Below are positions 56,313 to 64,000 of a DNA stretch of 64,000 nt, one piece after another. The translations under genes were made by a program, and so were the position numbers. The notes below the pieces were generated by a model. The model was not told the origin of the DNA, made no database searches, and was given only the letters and a program-made list of their open reading frames with translations. Location: contig NZ_JASHIC010000024.1 of NCBI RefSeq assembly GCF_030056705.1, forward strand, positions 84,616 to 148,615, in the 5' to 3' direction. This DNA comes from Flectobacillus longus (GTDB lineage: Bacteria > Bacteroidota > Bacteroidia > Cytophagales > Spirosomataceae). The stretch's first letter is position 1. Each line of letters starts with the position of its first letter.

Positions 56313-57584
56313 ATGAATAAGCTGATAATAATACCTGTGGTGACTGCTATCTTTCTGGTAATAGATTATTACGTTTGGCAAGCCGTAAAGGTATCTGTAC
56401 AAAATTTTTCACAAACGATACAACAGTCTGCTCGATATATCTTTTGGGGTTTGACAACTCTCTCTCTTGTAGGTCTTTGGTTATATAATTTTACCAATCC
56501 TGATTTGCTAGGCAAGAATATAAGAACATGGATTATGGTAGGTATTTTTATGAATTACCTTTCAAAAATCTTCGTTGTACTTTTCTTATTAATTGATGAC
56601 ATAGGAAGATTGATCCGTTGGGTGGTACAAAAAGTACAAATGCTCACTAATTCAACTCCTGCCAGTACCACAGCTACGTCTCAAGGAGAACCCATTACTC
56701 GCTCAGAGTTTTTGATGAAAACTGCTGTTATTGCAGGTACAGTTCCTGCGGTAGCCATGACTTGGGGGATTTTGTCAGGAGCGCATGATTATCGTATTCG
56801 TAAAGTAAAGTTGGCTTTACCCAATTTGCCAAAAGAATTTGAAGGATTGACGATTGCTCAAATTTCGGATATTCACTCAGGAAGCTTTTTTAACAAAGTA
56901 GCCGTAAAAGGAGGTATCGAAATGGTGCTCAACGCCAAGCCTGATATGGTATTCTTTACAGGAGACCTAGTTAATAACCAAGCCGTGGAGGTACAAGAAT
57001 ACATTGATTTGTTTGGAAAAGTAAAAGCACCTCTAGGTGTATTTTCTACATTAGGAAACCATGACTATGGTGACTACGTACAATGGGCTTCTCCTGCTGC
57101 TAAGCAAAAAAATCTTAATAATTTGATTCATGCCCATAAAGTAATGGGTTGGGATATCCTCAATGACGAAAATCGCTTTATTGAACAAAATGGCGAAAAA
57201 CTAGCGATTATTGGCGTGCAAAATATCAGTGGGCAAAATCGTTTTCACTCGTATGGTGACTTGGCAAAAGCGGTAAAAGGTACCGACGAAGCTGCTGTAA
57301 AATTATTATTATCGCATGACCCGACTCACTGGGATAAAGAAGTAAATACTAAATACAAAGACATTGACGTCATGTTTTCGGGGCATACACATGGTACACA
57401 GTTTGGCATTACGGTAGGAGATACCACTTGGTCGCCAGCGCAATATGTGTACAAACAATGGGCAGGTTTGTATGAACAGGATAATCAGAAGCTTTATGTA
57501 AACCGAGGCTATGGTTACATAGGGTATCCAGGGCGTGTAGGAATGCCACCAGAAATTACCGTTTTTGAATTAACGAAAGCTTAA
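56313..57584 (+). CDS. Membrane-anchored metallophosphoesterase
   Basis: 423 residues. Four predicted transmembrane segments in the first 110 residues and a further hydrophobic stretch (about 135-158, preceded by TRSEFLMKT) are followed by a calcineurin-like domain with DIHSGSFF, GDLVNNQ, GNHDYGDY, LSHDPTHW and SGHTHGTQFG. These are the metal-binding motifs of the YkuE/YaeI-like phosphoesterases, some of which act on UDP-diacylglucosamine or lipid phosphates. The substrate cannot be told. It is not closely related to the secreted enzyme at 6320, which is smaller and lacks the membrane part. Confidence 0.9.
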   Translation: MNKLIIIPVVTAIFLVIDYYVWQAVKVSVQNFSQTIQQSARYIFWGLTTLSLVGLWLYNFTNPDLLGKNIRTWIMVGIFMNYLSKIFVVLFLLIDDIGRLIRWVVQKVQMLTNSTPASTTATSQGEPITRSEFLMKTAVIAGTVPAVAMTWGILSGAHDYRIRKVKLALPNLPKEFEGLTIAQISDIHSGSFFNKVAVKGGIEMVLNAKPDMVFFTGDLVNNQAVEVQEYIDLFGKVKAPLGVFSTLGNHDYGDYVQWASPAAKQKNLNNLIHAHKVMGWDILNDENRFIEQNGEKLAIIGVQNISGQNRFHSYGDLAKAVKGTDEAAVKLLLSHDPTHWDKEVNTKYKDIDVMFSGHTHGTQFGITVGDTTWSPAQYVYKQWAGLYEQDNQKLYVNRGYGYIGYPGRVGMPPEITVFELTKA

Positions 57585-57601
57585 TAGTATGGATATATCG
57601 A

Positions 57602-57637
57602 ACGATGCTGAGATTTTCTTGGCATCGTTTTTTTATA
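57602..57637 (+). terminator. Terminator after metallophosphoesterase
   Basis: AACGATGC / GCATCGTT, an 8-bp stem with a 13-nt loop, followed by seven T. Confidence 0.88.
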
Positions 57638-57756
57638 AAAACAACTTCCTTCCTTTTTCCTAAATTTCTTTTCTTATAAATATTTACAAAAATATCAATA
57701 ATCCTTTGTGACCTAGAGTTTTAGCCATTGTCTTATAAAAAATAAATTCTTTGGCT

Positions 57757-58629
57757 ATGCAAAAAAATACTTTACCTTGGCTGATTGCCCTAACGGCATG
57801 GATTGCTGGTTCGACTTACTGGCATGTCTGCAAAATCAAGGAAGTTTGTGATGAACCCCTTATAAAATCAGTTTCATCTGCAAATACCTTGACTAAACCC
57901 TCCTTTGATATTCATCATTCAGACGGTCTTTCACTGACATCTTCTGGTAATATCAAATTCCCTCAGTCTGGCGAAATACCTAATGTTTTGGAGGTACAAC
58001 CTCAGCTAGAACAACTCAAGGACTATCTCGCCAAAAATCCATCGCTACAAATGCTTTTGATTGGGAAATATGCTTCCAATGAAAAGAATAACACACAATT
58101 TGCTAATCTGGGTATTGCTCGTGCCGAAGCTTTGAAGAGCATTATTTTAGGAGAAAAAGGCATTCAACAATCCATTATTACCGATGGCGTATTAAGTGAT
58201 TCTTTATATTTTCAAGCATATACGCTTATTGGTGGAATAGATGTGATATTTAAGCGAGTAGCACCACAAAGTGAAACTTCGTCAAACGTTGAATCTTCTC
58301 CTAATCTCACTTTATATTTTCCTTATGCTAAAACAGATTTTAGCCATTCTGGAGAAATAGATGAAAAACTAGAAAATACCATTACATATCTTAAAGCACA
58401 TCCTAATCAGCAAGTTACACTAACAGGATATACCGATAACAAAGGCTCTGACGAGTTAAACCTGAAACTATCGGCACGAAGAGCCCAAAATGTACAAGAC
58501 TTTTTTGTTCGAAAAGGACTTTCTCCTGAGCAATTCAAAATTGTACCTCAAGGCAAAGCTAATCCTCAAGGTGATAACGATACAGAAGAAGGACGAAAAG
58601 AAAATCGTCGTGTAGTTTTATCTTTTTAA
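57757..58629 (+). CDS. OmpA-family protein with two OmpA-like domains
   Basis: 290 residues from the ATG at 57757 (a TTG at 57751 is also in frame). After an N-terminal hydrophobic segment (1-21) a first OmpA-like domain (about 60-165, FPQSGEIPNVLEVQPQLEQL) is followed by a second with full signature (about 187-288, FPYAKTDFSHSGEID; VTLTGYTDNKGSDELNLKLS; RRAQNVQDFF; GRKENRRVVL). The C-terminal domain should bind peptidoglycan; the N-terminal one has lost several key residues. It lacks a barrel, so it is an envelope linker rather than a porin. It leads a trio with the two genes below. Confidence 0.88.
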   Translation: MQKNTLPWLIALTAWIAGSTYWHVCKIKEVCDEPLIKSVSSANTLTKPSFDIHHSDGLSLTSSGNIKFPQSGEIPNVLEVQPQLEQLKDYLAKNPSLQMLLIGKYASNEKNNTQFANLGIARAEALKSIILGEKGIQQSIITDGVLSDSLYFQAYTLIGGIDVIFKRVAPQSETSSNVESSPNLTLYFPYAKTDFSHSGEIDEKLENTITYLKAHPNQQVTLTGYTDNKGSDELNLKLSARRAQNVQDFFVRKGLSPEQFKIVPQGKANPQGDNDTEEGRKENRRVVLSF

Positions 58630-58647
58630 CCCTAACTCTCTACTAAT

Positions 58648-59154
58648 ATGTTTGAATTAAATCCTCTTCTACACGAAAATGCTTGGTGGCAACATTTGAT
58701 TATGTTTGTTGGTGCTGGCGTATTAGGGTATATCATTGGCTATCGAAGTGGAGAATCTAAGAGCTTTCTCCAAAATCAACTAAGTAACCTTCATTCACAA
58801 TTAGAATCATGTAAAGCAAGTCTAGTAAAATCTACCCCTATTAATACTTCTACAATCTCAATACCTACTATTACTAATACCTATAATACAATGGTTGAAA
58901 AACCCGACGATTTAAAGAAAATCGAAGGCATCGGACCAAAGATTGAAGAGTTGTTGAATCAAAATGGTATTTTAACTTTTGTGCAATTGAGTCAAGCGTC
59001 AACGCATTTACTAAAGCAAGTTTTGCAAGAAGCTGGTCCACGCTTTCAAATGCACGACCCAAGCACTTGGCCTCGGCAAGCCGAATTAGCTTCGGCAGGA
59101 AAATGGCAAGAATTAGAAGACTGGCAAGATATTTTAAATAAAGGAAAAGAATAA
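58648..59154 (+). CDS. Membrane-anchored helix-hairpin-helix domain protein
   Basis: 168 residues. One transmembrane helix (about 15-32), a coiled-coil-like stretch (36-60, ending in LESCKASL), a polar linker, and a C-terminal helix-hairpin-helix domain (87-135, LKKIEGIGPKIEELLNQNG) followed by MHDPSTWPRQAELA. The same HhH type occurs at the C-terminus of some NuoE and DUF4332-related proteins. HhH domains often bind DNA but also occur as protein-binding modules. It follows the OmpA gene by 18 bp, so a structural role at the envelope is as likely as DNA binding. Confidence 0.8.
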   Translation: MFELNPLLHENAWWQHLIMFVGAGVLGYIIGYRSGESKSFLQNQLSNLHSQLESCKASLVKSTPINTSTISIPTITNTYNTMVEKPDDLKKIEGIGPKIEELLNQNGILTFVQLSQASTHLLKQVLQEAGPRFQMHDPSTWPRQAELASAGKWQELEDWQDILNKGKE

Positions 59155-59160
59155 AAAGAT

Positions 59161-59355
59161 ATGATACTATTAGCATTAAATCCACTCTCAAAAGGTGTAG
59201 CTATTTCTGAAATGCTCATCCTTTTATTAGCTATTGCATTTATAGGTTTTTTATTGGGTAGATGGGTAATTAATACGCAAAATGTGTCTCTCAAAAAACA
59301 AATGACTGAAACGGCTAACGAACTCAACTCTTGTCAAAAGCAAAAGAATTCCTAA
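59161..59355 (+). CDS. Small membrane coiled-coil protein
   Basis: 64 residues: one transmembrane helix (about 17-36) and a short C-terminal coiled-coil segment (KKQMTETANELNSCQKQK). The layout, and the ending LNSC, mirror the N-terminal third of the preceding protein (LESC), so the two may associate or derive from one ancestor. It begins 6 bp after the previous stop and is followed by a terminator. Short but probably real because of spacing and composition. Confidence 0.7.
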   Translation: MILLALNPLSKGVAISEMLILLLAIAFIGFLLGRWVINTQNVSLKKQMTETANELNSCQKQKNS

Positions 59356-59368
59356 TACTTAATCACTC

Positions 59369-59405
59369 AAAAAGCGCTTTGGTATAACTCCAAGCGCTTT
59401 TTTGT
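59369..59405 (+). terminator. Terminator of the OmpA-HhH trio
   Basis: AAAAAGCGCTTTGG pairs with CCAAGCGCTTTTT (one bulged T) around a 7-nt loop, with a T run. Confidence 0.9.
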
Positions 59406-59515
59406 GCTTTATAGGGGTGTTGTTCAAGTCTTTTGGTCATAAATTCGTATTTTTGCAAAAAATTAGACATTGAGCACTGTTGACTCAATACCAATTAGTT
59501 TAACTCATTACTACT

Positions 59516-60682
59516 GTGAACCAAGAACGTTACGCACAAAGAGGTGTTTCTGCCTCAAAAGAAGACGTACATAAAGCAATCGAAAAATTAGACAAGGGAC
59601 TTTTTCCAAAAGCTTTCTGTAAAATTTCGCCTGATATGTTGGGAGGCGATGAGGCTTACTGCAATATTATGCACGCCGATGGAGCAGGTACAAAATCATC
59701 GTTGGCTTACTTGTATTGGAAAGAGACAGGTGATATTTCTGTATGGAGAGGTATCGCACAAGATGCTGTGGTAATGAATACCGATGACTTAATTTGTGTG
59801 GGTGCAACAGACAATATGTTGTTGTCTAGTACAATTGGTCGTAATAAAAACCTTATTCCTGGCGAAGTAATTGCTGAAATTATCAACGGAACAGAGGAGA
59901 TTCTCCAAATGCTTCGTGACAATGGCATTGGTATCTGGAGTACAGGTGGCGAAACTGCCGATGTGGGTGATTTAGTTCGTACCATTATCGTTGACTCTAC
60001 GGTAGTGGCTCGTATGAAACGTGATGATGTTATCTCAAATCATACGATTCAGGCAGGAGATGTTATCGTAGGCCTTGAATCTTTTGGGCAAGCTACTTAC
60101 GAAAATAGCTACAATGGCGGTATGGGAAGCAATGGTCTTACATCGGCACGTCACGATGTTTTAGGACATTATTTAGCTGATAAATATACCGAAAGTTTTG
60201 ACCCTGCCGTTCCCGAATCTTTAGTATATAGTGGCTCAAAATCATTAACCGAAACTGTAGAAGGTACGCCTCTCAATGTAGGACAATTGATTTTATCACC
60301 AACTCGCACTTATGCACCTGTAGTAAAAGCGATGTTGAAAGAGCTTCGCACTGCCATTCACGGAATGGTACACTGCTCGGGTGGAGCCCAAACAAAAGTG
60401 TTACACTTTATCGATAATCTTCATATTATCAAAGATAACCTTTTCGAATTACCTCCTTTATTCAAATTGATTCAGGAAGAGAGTGGCACTGATTACAAAG
60501 AAATGTACAAAGTTTTCAACATGGGACACCGTCTTGAGGTATATGTACAACCTCAATATGCCCAAACTATTATTGACATTTCGAAATCATTTGGCATTAA
60601 TGCTCAAATTATTGGTCGTGTAGAGGGTGCCGAACAAAAGCAAGTAACAATTCAGTCTCCTTACGGTGAATTTGTTTATTAG
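59516..60682 (+). CDS. purM: Phosphoribosylformylglycinamidine cyclo-ligase (AIR synthetase)
   Basis: 388 residues from a GTG start. Family signatures are present: HADGAGTKSSLAY (substrate-binding), the DDLICVGATDNML loop, GGETADVGDLV, GLESFGQATYEN and the C-terminal HCSGGAQTKVL and FNMGHRLEVYV. The protein is longer than E. coli PurM (about 345 residues), as in other Bacteroidota. It makes aminoimidazole ribotide in purine synthesis. It stands alone between two terminators. Confidence 0.95.
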   Translation: MNQERYAQRGVSASKEDVHKAIEKLDKGLFPKAFCKISPDMLGGDEAYCNIMHADGAGTKSSLAYLYWKETGDISVWRGIAQDAVVMNTDDLICVGATDNMLLSSTIGRNKNLIPGEVIAEIINGTEEILQMLRDNGIGIWSTGGETADVGDLVRTIIVDSTVVARMKRDDVISNHTIQAGDVIVGLESFGQATYENSYNGGMGSNGLTSARHDVLGHYLADKYTESFDPAVPESLVYSGSKSLTETVEGTPLNVGQLILSPTRTYAPVVKAMLKELRTAIHGMVHCSGGAQTKVLHFIDNLHIIKDNLFELPPLFKLIQEESGTDYKEMYKVFNMGHRLEVYVQPQYAQTIIDISKSFGINAQIIGRVEGAEQKQVTIQSPYGEFVY

Positions 60683-60757
60683 TAAAAAGAATATTTGCTA
60701 GGAGTCAAGAGTGAAAATGATAAGCTTTTCAAAAAGACTTAATCATTGAAGCTATCA

Positions 60758-60812
60758 ATAATATAATAGGGAGTAAAGGTCAAAGCTTTTACTCCCTATT
60801 ATATTATATGGT
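60758..60812 (+). terminator. Terminator after purM
   Basis: A 20-bp perfect stem (60758-60777 and 60788-60807; core ATAGGGAGTAAA) with a 10-nt loop. The tail is AT-rich rather than poly-T. Confidence 0.85.
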
Positions 60813-60902
60813 ATCTATCTTTGAGAAATGTAATGAAAAGGTAATTCGGGCAAAATAAAGGTTAATTCCTCAAACCCGAAGACCAAATCCAACCATCATA
60901 AT

Positions 60903-61592
60903 ATGTACAAACATATCTTTTTTGATTTAGATCATACATTGTGGGATCACCATCGTAACTCGAAAATTGCTTTGACTGAAGTTTTCGAGCTATTTAAGCT
61001 TCATGAAATTGGTATTCCCTCAATCGAACAGTTTTACCATAAATTCAACGAAGTCAATCACAAACTTTGGTTAGATTACGAAAGAAGTAAAATCTCACAG
61101 GCCGAACTTCGCCATATCCGTTTTCGTCAGGTTTTTTCTCAACTAGGTGTCAACAATCATGAATCATGCGACCAAGTTTCGGATACCTATTTAGATATTT
61201 CTCCTAAAAAACCTCACCTTTTACCTTATACTAAAGAGATTCTGAATTATCTCAACCCCAAATACCCATTACATATTATAACCAATGGGTTTGACGAAAT
61301 TCAAGATGTGAAAATGAACAGTGGAGGAATTAAGCATTATTTTAAACATATTATTACCTCTCAAAATTCTGGATACAAAAAGCCAGACGCCGAAATTTTC
61401 CACTATGCCCTCAAGCAAGTGAATGCTAAGCCCAAAGAGTGTTTAATGATTGGGGATGCTTTCTATACAGATGTACTGGGAGCAATGCAAGTAGGAATTG
61501 ATGCGGTTTTCTTTAACCCCAACGACCAACGTCATGTCGAACGCCCTACTTACGAAATCAAGCATTTGAGTGAATTGAAGGAAATACTTTAG
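60903..61592 (+). CDS. HAD-superfamily phosphatase, YjjG-like noncanonical pyrimidine nucleotidase
   Basis: 229 residues. HAD motif I FFDLDHTLWD (D8, D10), motif II IITNGFDEIQ, the GYKKPDAEIF segment with its lysine, and motif IV GDAFYTDVLGA. The cap insertion and length fit the YjjG group, which removes noncanonical pyrimidine nucleotides; the family includes other nucleotidases and dehalogenases, so the substrate is not certain. It follows purM at 220 bp, separated by a terminator. Confidence 0.9.
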   Translation: MYKHIFFDLDHTLWDHHRNSKIALTEVFELFKLHEIGIPSIEQFYHKFNEVNHKLWLDYERSKISQAELRHIRFRQVFSQLGVNNHESCDQVSDTYLDISPKKPHLLPYTKEILNYLNPKYPLHIITNGFDEIQDVKMNSGGIKHYFKHIITSQNSGYKKPDAEIFHYALKQVNAKPKECLMIGDAFYTDVLGAMQVGIDAVFFNPNDQRHVERPTYEIKHLSELKEIL

Positions 61593-61678
61593 AAAGGATT
61601 CAAGAAAGGATAGGGAACAAAAGCTGATTGAATAGTATATAAAAGAATAGGCTTTTATTCCCTTGAATTCACAAAAGA

Positions 61679-62296
61679 TTAAAATAAAGATAACTGAGAC
61701 TGATCATCTTCAGCCACAAAAAGCTTTTTATCTCTAATTTGCTTTCGATGACTATTCACAAAATCACTAAAAGCATCTATTTCCTTATAAAGCTCCGAAA
61801 AATTATAGCTATCTACCTGATAGCTTTCTACGTATACCTCCGAAAAGTCTGTAATTACATAGTCCAGTGTTTTGATTCCATAATTTTGTAAACCCAATAA
61901 ATACAAGTTCTGGTGATTGTACTCAAACTTTGGTCCTGTATATACCCTTGTACTTTTTAAGTCTATAGCCTTATTATTTCCAACAATATCTACATATCCA
62001 TATATAATACAGTCTTTATAACGAGTTTCGGTATAAACTTGCGTTTTATATCGAGGAGGTAGAAGCGCTCTTGTTTTTTCAATCACATATTCTGAAAACA
62101 TTTCTTCGTTGGCGCCCGTCGTAATAGCCTTTTCAAAATCAATTCCTTTTTGTTGCGCTTCGGTTGTTGGGCGAGGCACACGATTAATCCTATCTAACAT
62201 TTCCTGAAGGTCGACCATCAGATTTCCTTCTGAGTTAGTTTTTTCATGTAAAAACAAAGAAAATGTATTTAAAAGGGTCGGATAAACGCGAATCAT
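61679..62296 (-). CDS. PD-(D/E)XK nuclease-like protein with C-terminal sliding-clamp motif
   Basis: 205 residues. Features of the PD-(D/E)XK fold in order: E55 (DFEKAI), D103 (GYVDIVGN), D112-x-K114 (AIDLKST) and Q129-x-x-Y132 (HQNLYLLG). This is the layout seen in RecB-, Cas4- and phage-exonuclease-like enzymes. The last five residues are QLSLF, the perfect consensus for binding the beta sliding clamp DnaN. It is probably a DNA-processing nuclease recruited to replication or repair. There is no other phage or mobile gene nearby. No specific family is recognised. Confidence 0.8.
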   Translation of the reverse strand: MIRVYPTLLNTFSLFLHEKTNSEGNLMVDLQEMLDRINRVPRPTTEAQQKGIDFEKAITTGANEEMFSEYVIEKTRALLPPRYKTQVYTETRYKDCIIYGYVDIVGNNKAIDLKSTRVYTGPKFEYNHQNLYLLGLQNYGIKTLDYVITDFSEVYVESYQVDSYNFSELYKEIDAFSDFVNSHRKQIRDKKLFVAEDDQSQLSLF

Positions 62297-62361
62297 AGTA
62301 AAAGCGTCAAAAGACTTTAAAAATGGAAAAACTTTAGATACTCTATAAAATTGATGAAAAG

Positions 62362-62401
62362 TATAAAGTGATTCAAAACTACTTTCTCAAATCACTTTAT
62401 A
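62362..62401 (-). terminator. Terminator of the [2Fe-2S] ferredoxin gene
   Basis: TATAAAGTGATT / AATCACTTTATA, a 12-bp perfect stem with a 16-nt loop, 21 bp after the stop on the minus strand. Confidence 0.8.
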
Positions 62402-62422
62402 CCTGTCGACAATGCCTCAATA

Positions 62423-62725
62423 CTATGCAATTACCAAACGCTCTACTACTTTATCGTTTGCTAGATGACTTTCTACAATTTCAGGAATATCAGATAATTC
62501 TACATTACCATAAAATACACCTTCAGGATATACCACCATTGAAGGTCCAAAAGCACATACATCTAAACATCCAGCTCTTTGAGCACGGATTTCTAGATTA
62601 AGTCCTTTTTCTTTAAGCTCATCTTTAAGAGCGTTTACCAATGCCATGCCTCTTTCTTCTCCACAACATTTTTTAGGAGCAGGCTTTACGTTTGTACAAA
62701 CAAACACGTGCTTTTTGTATTTCAT
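62423..62725 (-). CDS. Thioredoxin-like [2Fe-2S] ferredoxin
   Basis: 100 residues from the ATG complement at 62723-62725 (MKYKKHVFVC). The cysteines C10, C20/C21, C53 and C57 (HVFVCTN, KKCCGEE, AGCLDVCAFG) match the thioredoxin-like ferredoxin family with a four-cysteine [2Fe-2S] site. FGPSMVVYPEGVFYGNV is the typical C-terminal part. It is a soluble electron carrier; the partner is unknown. A TTG 9 bases upstream is a possible alternative start. It is transcribed before the nuclease gene but separated by a terminator. Confidence 0.9.
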   Translation of the reverse strand: MKYKKHVFVCTNVKPAPKKCCGEERGMALVNALKDELKEKGLNLEIRAQRAGCLDVCAFGPSMVVYPEGVFYGNVELSDIPEIVESHLANDKVVERLVIA

Positions 62726-62872
62726 AAATAACAATGAGTTTAAATAGACGATTGAGCTTATGCTAAATCAATAATTCTTTTATCTGCAATTTAGGTCTTT
62801 TATTGTAAATTTGGCATTAACGAAAGTTAAGACATTAGAGATAAAGCAAAAAAGATAAGGATATTTACGCAC

Positions 62873-63757
62873 ATGACATTTCAAACGCAGGAACAATACC
62901 AATTTATTGAATCTATACTTTTCGAAAATTTAGGATACAATCCTGAAATTTTGGACTTCCAATTCTTTTATGGAGGAAATTTTAATTTGGCAGTTCGTGT
63001 AAAAGTCAAAGAAGGTGATTTCTTTATAAAATGGAATCAAGGAGATCACACTGGTATGTTCGAAACCGAAGCTCGTAGCTTGGAGTTATTAGGAAGTACT
63101 GGAGCGTTGTCAATTCCTAAAGTTGTCAACTTTGGCAAAATTGTGGATAAAGACTATCTCATGTTAGAATTCCTTTCAACAGCCCATCGTCAAAATGACT
63201 TTTGGCAGGACTTCGGACGCAAATTAGCAAAGCTGCATTTAAACACTGCTCCCAATTATGGACTCGACTATAACAATTATATAGGAGCCCTTCATCAGAG
63301 TAATGAGTGGATGAATAATGGGGTAGAGTTCTTTGTAGAAAAAAGATTACGTGTTCAGGCAGGACTAGCACTATATGAAAGACGAATCACTACCGAGTTG
63401 TATGAACGCTTAATGGGTTTTGTGCAGAAGCTACCTTCGCTTATTCCAAACGAAAAGCCCGCTCTTATTCATGGCGATCTTTGGTCTGGTAATGTAATGA
63501 CAGATGCCAATGGACAAGTAGCCTTGGTTGACCCAGCCTGTTATTATGGTCTTCGAGAGGCAGAACTTGCCTTTACAACCATGTTTGGAGGCTTCGACAC
63601 AAACTTTTACGAAGCATACCATGAAGTATATCCTATCGAAAATGGCTTCGGAGATCGTATCCCTATATATAACTTATACCCATTAATGGTGCATGTGAAT
63701 CTATTTGGGGGAGGATATTTGGATGCAGTGGAAAAAATTATCAAAAAGTTTGAATAG
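62873..63757 (+). CDS. Fructosamine kinase / aminoglycoside-phosphotransferase-like protein
   Basis: 294 residues. Kinase-like fold with the catalytic loop HGDLWSGN (D202) and the metal-binding D220 in VDPACYYG. The length and the GLDYNNYIGALHQ and PALIHGDLWSGNV stretches fit the fructosamine-3-kinase family, which phosphorylates ketosamines so that glycated proteins are repaired. It stands alone; the divergent gene is the ferredoxin. Antibiotic resistance is unlikely. Confidence 0.92.
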   Translation: MTFQTQEQYQFIESILFENLGYNPEILDFQFFYGGNFNLAVRVKVKEGDFFIKWNQGDHTGMFETEARSLELLGSTGALSIPKVVNFGKIVDKDYLMLEFLSTAHRQNDFWQDFGRKLAKLHLNTAPNYGLDYNNYIGALHQSNEWMNNGVEFFVEKRLRVQAGLALYERRITTELYERLMGFVQKLPSLIPNEKPALIHGDLWSGNVMTDANGQVALVDPACYYGLREAELAFTTMFGGFDTNFYEAYHEVYPIENGFGDRIPIYNLYPLMVHVNLFGGGYLDAVEKIIKKFE

Positions 63758-63810
63758 AGGAGAAAAAGATTTTGACTGAAAATTGTATTATATCAAGTTG
63801 TAATTTACCT

Positions 63811-63842
63811 ACATAGCAACCTTACTAGGTTGCTATGTTACT
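63811..63842 (+). terminator. Stem-loop after fructosamine kinase gene
   Basis: ACATAGCAACC / GGTTGCTATGT, an 11-bp perfect stem with a 6-nt loop 53 bp after the stop, followed by TACTTTATCTT. Confidence 0.75.
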
Positions 63843-63932
63843 TTATCTTGAAATTTGTATTAAAAATTTAACAATTAAGGCTTTTGTTATCAACGACTTA
63901 CAAAAAACTTTTAAAAATAGTGTCAAAAAGAT

Positions 63933-63963
63933 TTGGATGGTTGGGAATAAAGTGGGAATTTTG
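63933..63963 (+). promoter_or_regulatory. Probable promoter of a gene beyond the window
   Basis: TTG at 63933-63935, a 20-bp spacer and GAATTTTG at 63956-63963 (seven of eight in TAnnTTTG terms). The 37 bases that follow hold no visible start; the target lies outside. Confidence 0.4.
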
Positions 63964-64000
63964 CACTCCCAAACGACGGGAAAGGAATTGTAGCGAAGAA

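Noticed and set aside
57757..58629. Classical OmpA porin
   Set aside because: No N-terminal beta-barrel is present; both halves are OmpA-like soluble domains.
62368..62601. Plus-strand 77-residue frame
   Set aside because: Antisense to the [2Fe-2S] ferredoxin gene, whose cysteine motifs are clearly real.

Overview
The window is a 64 kb stretch of a Bacteroidota chromosome, most likely Cytophagales (Spirosomaceae-like). Supporting signs are AT-rich DNA, promoters of the TTG-N18/20-TAnnTTTG type instead of -35/-10 boxes, a SusC/SusD pair driven by an ECF sigma/FecR module, and an alternative complex III (ACIII) operon fused to a caa3/aa3-type oxidase operon. There are no insertion sequences, prophage genes or CRISPR arrays; it reads as core chromosome with a few accessory modules.

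Layout. 1-6055: uronate catabolism (uxaB 3' part, kdgK, uxuA), interrupted by a divergent MocR regulator / PNPOx-like flavoprotein pair. 6056-7328: a long inverted repeat, then a secreted tartrate-resistant-type acid phosphatase. 7413-8911: rpsL-rpsG with its own terminator (no fusA follows) and tRNA-Cys. 8912-9702: a gene-free leader with repeated motifs and a good promoter. 9703-26950: one collinear respiratory block, actABCDEF - coxB - coxA - ctaA - ctaB - two subunit III genes - subunit IV - sco - DUF420 - a small CxxC protein. It encodes quinol oxidation, oxygen reduction, heme A synthesis and CuA assembly, with stem-loops at most gene junctions. 27008-30642: murI facing away from an ECF sigma / putative anti-sigma / putative surface barrel trio. 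30826-33986: tRNA-Tyr, Gly, Thr, tuf, tRNA-Trp, secE, nusG, the ancestral order, but closed by a terminator instead of continuing into rplKAJL-rpoBC. 34001-34834: an MscS channel.

35010-48460 is the most unusual region. An ECF sigma factor, a FecR anti-sigma and an STN-domain SusC plus SusD are followed without large gaps by a two-domain retropepsin-like protein, a large TlpA-like thioredoxin protein, a secreted alpha/beta hydrolase and a complete DsbD. No glycosidase is present. I infer an envelope uptake system concerned with peptides or thiol/disulfide chemistry, not a polysaccharide locus.

48521-64000: a very large alpha-2-macroglobulin lipoprotein (minus strand), a TetR / FAD-monooxygenase divergent pair with two clear operator half-palindromes, a membrane metallophosphatase, an OmpA-like / membrane helix-hairpin-helix / small membrane protein trio, purM, a YjjG-like HAD phosphatase, a PD-(D/E)XK nuclease-like protein ending in a perfect sliding-clamp binding motif, a thioredoxin-like [2Fe-2S] ferredoxin and a fructosamine kinase-family protein.

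All functional assignments come from reading motifs and gene order; no database search was run.
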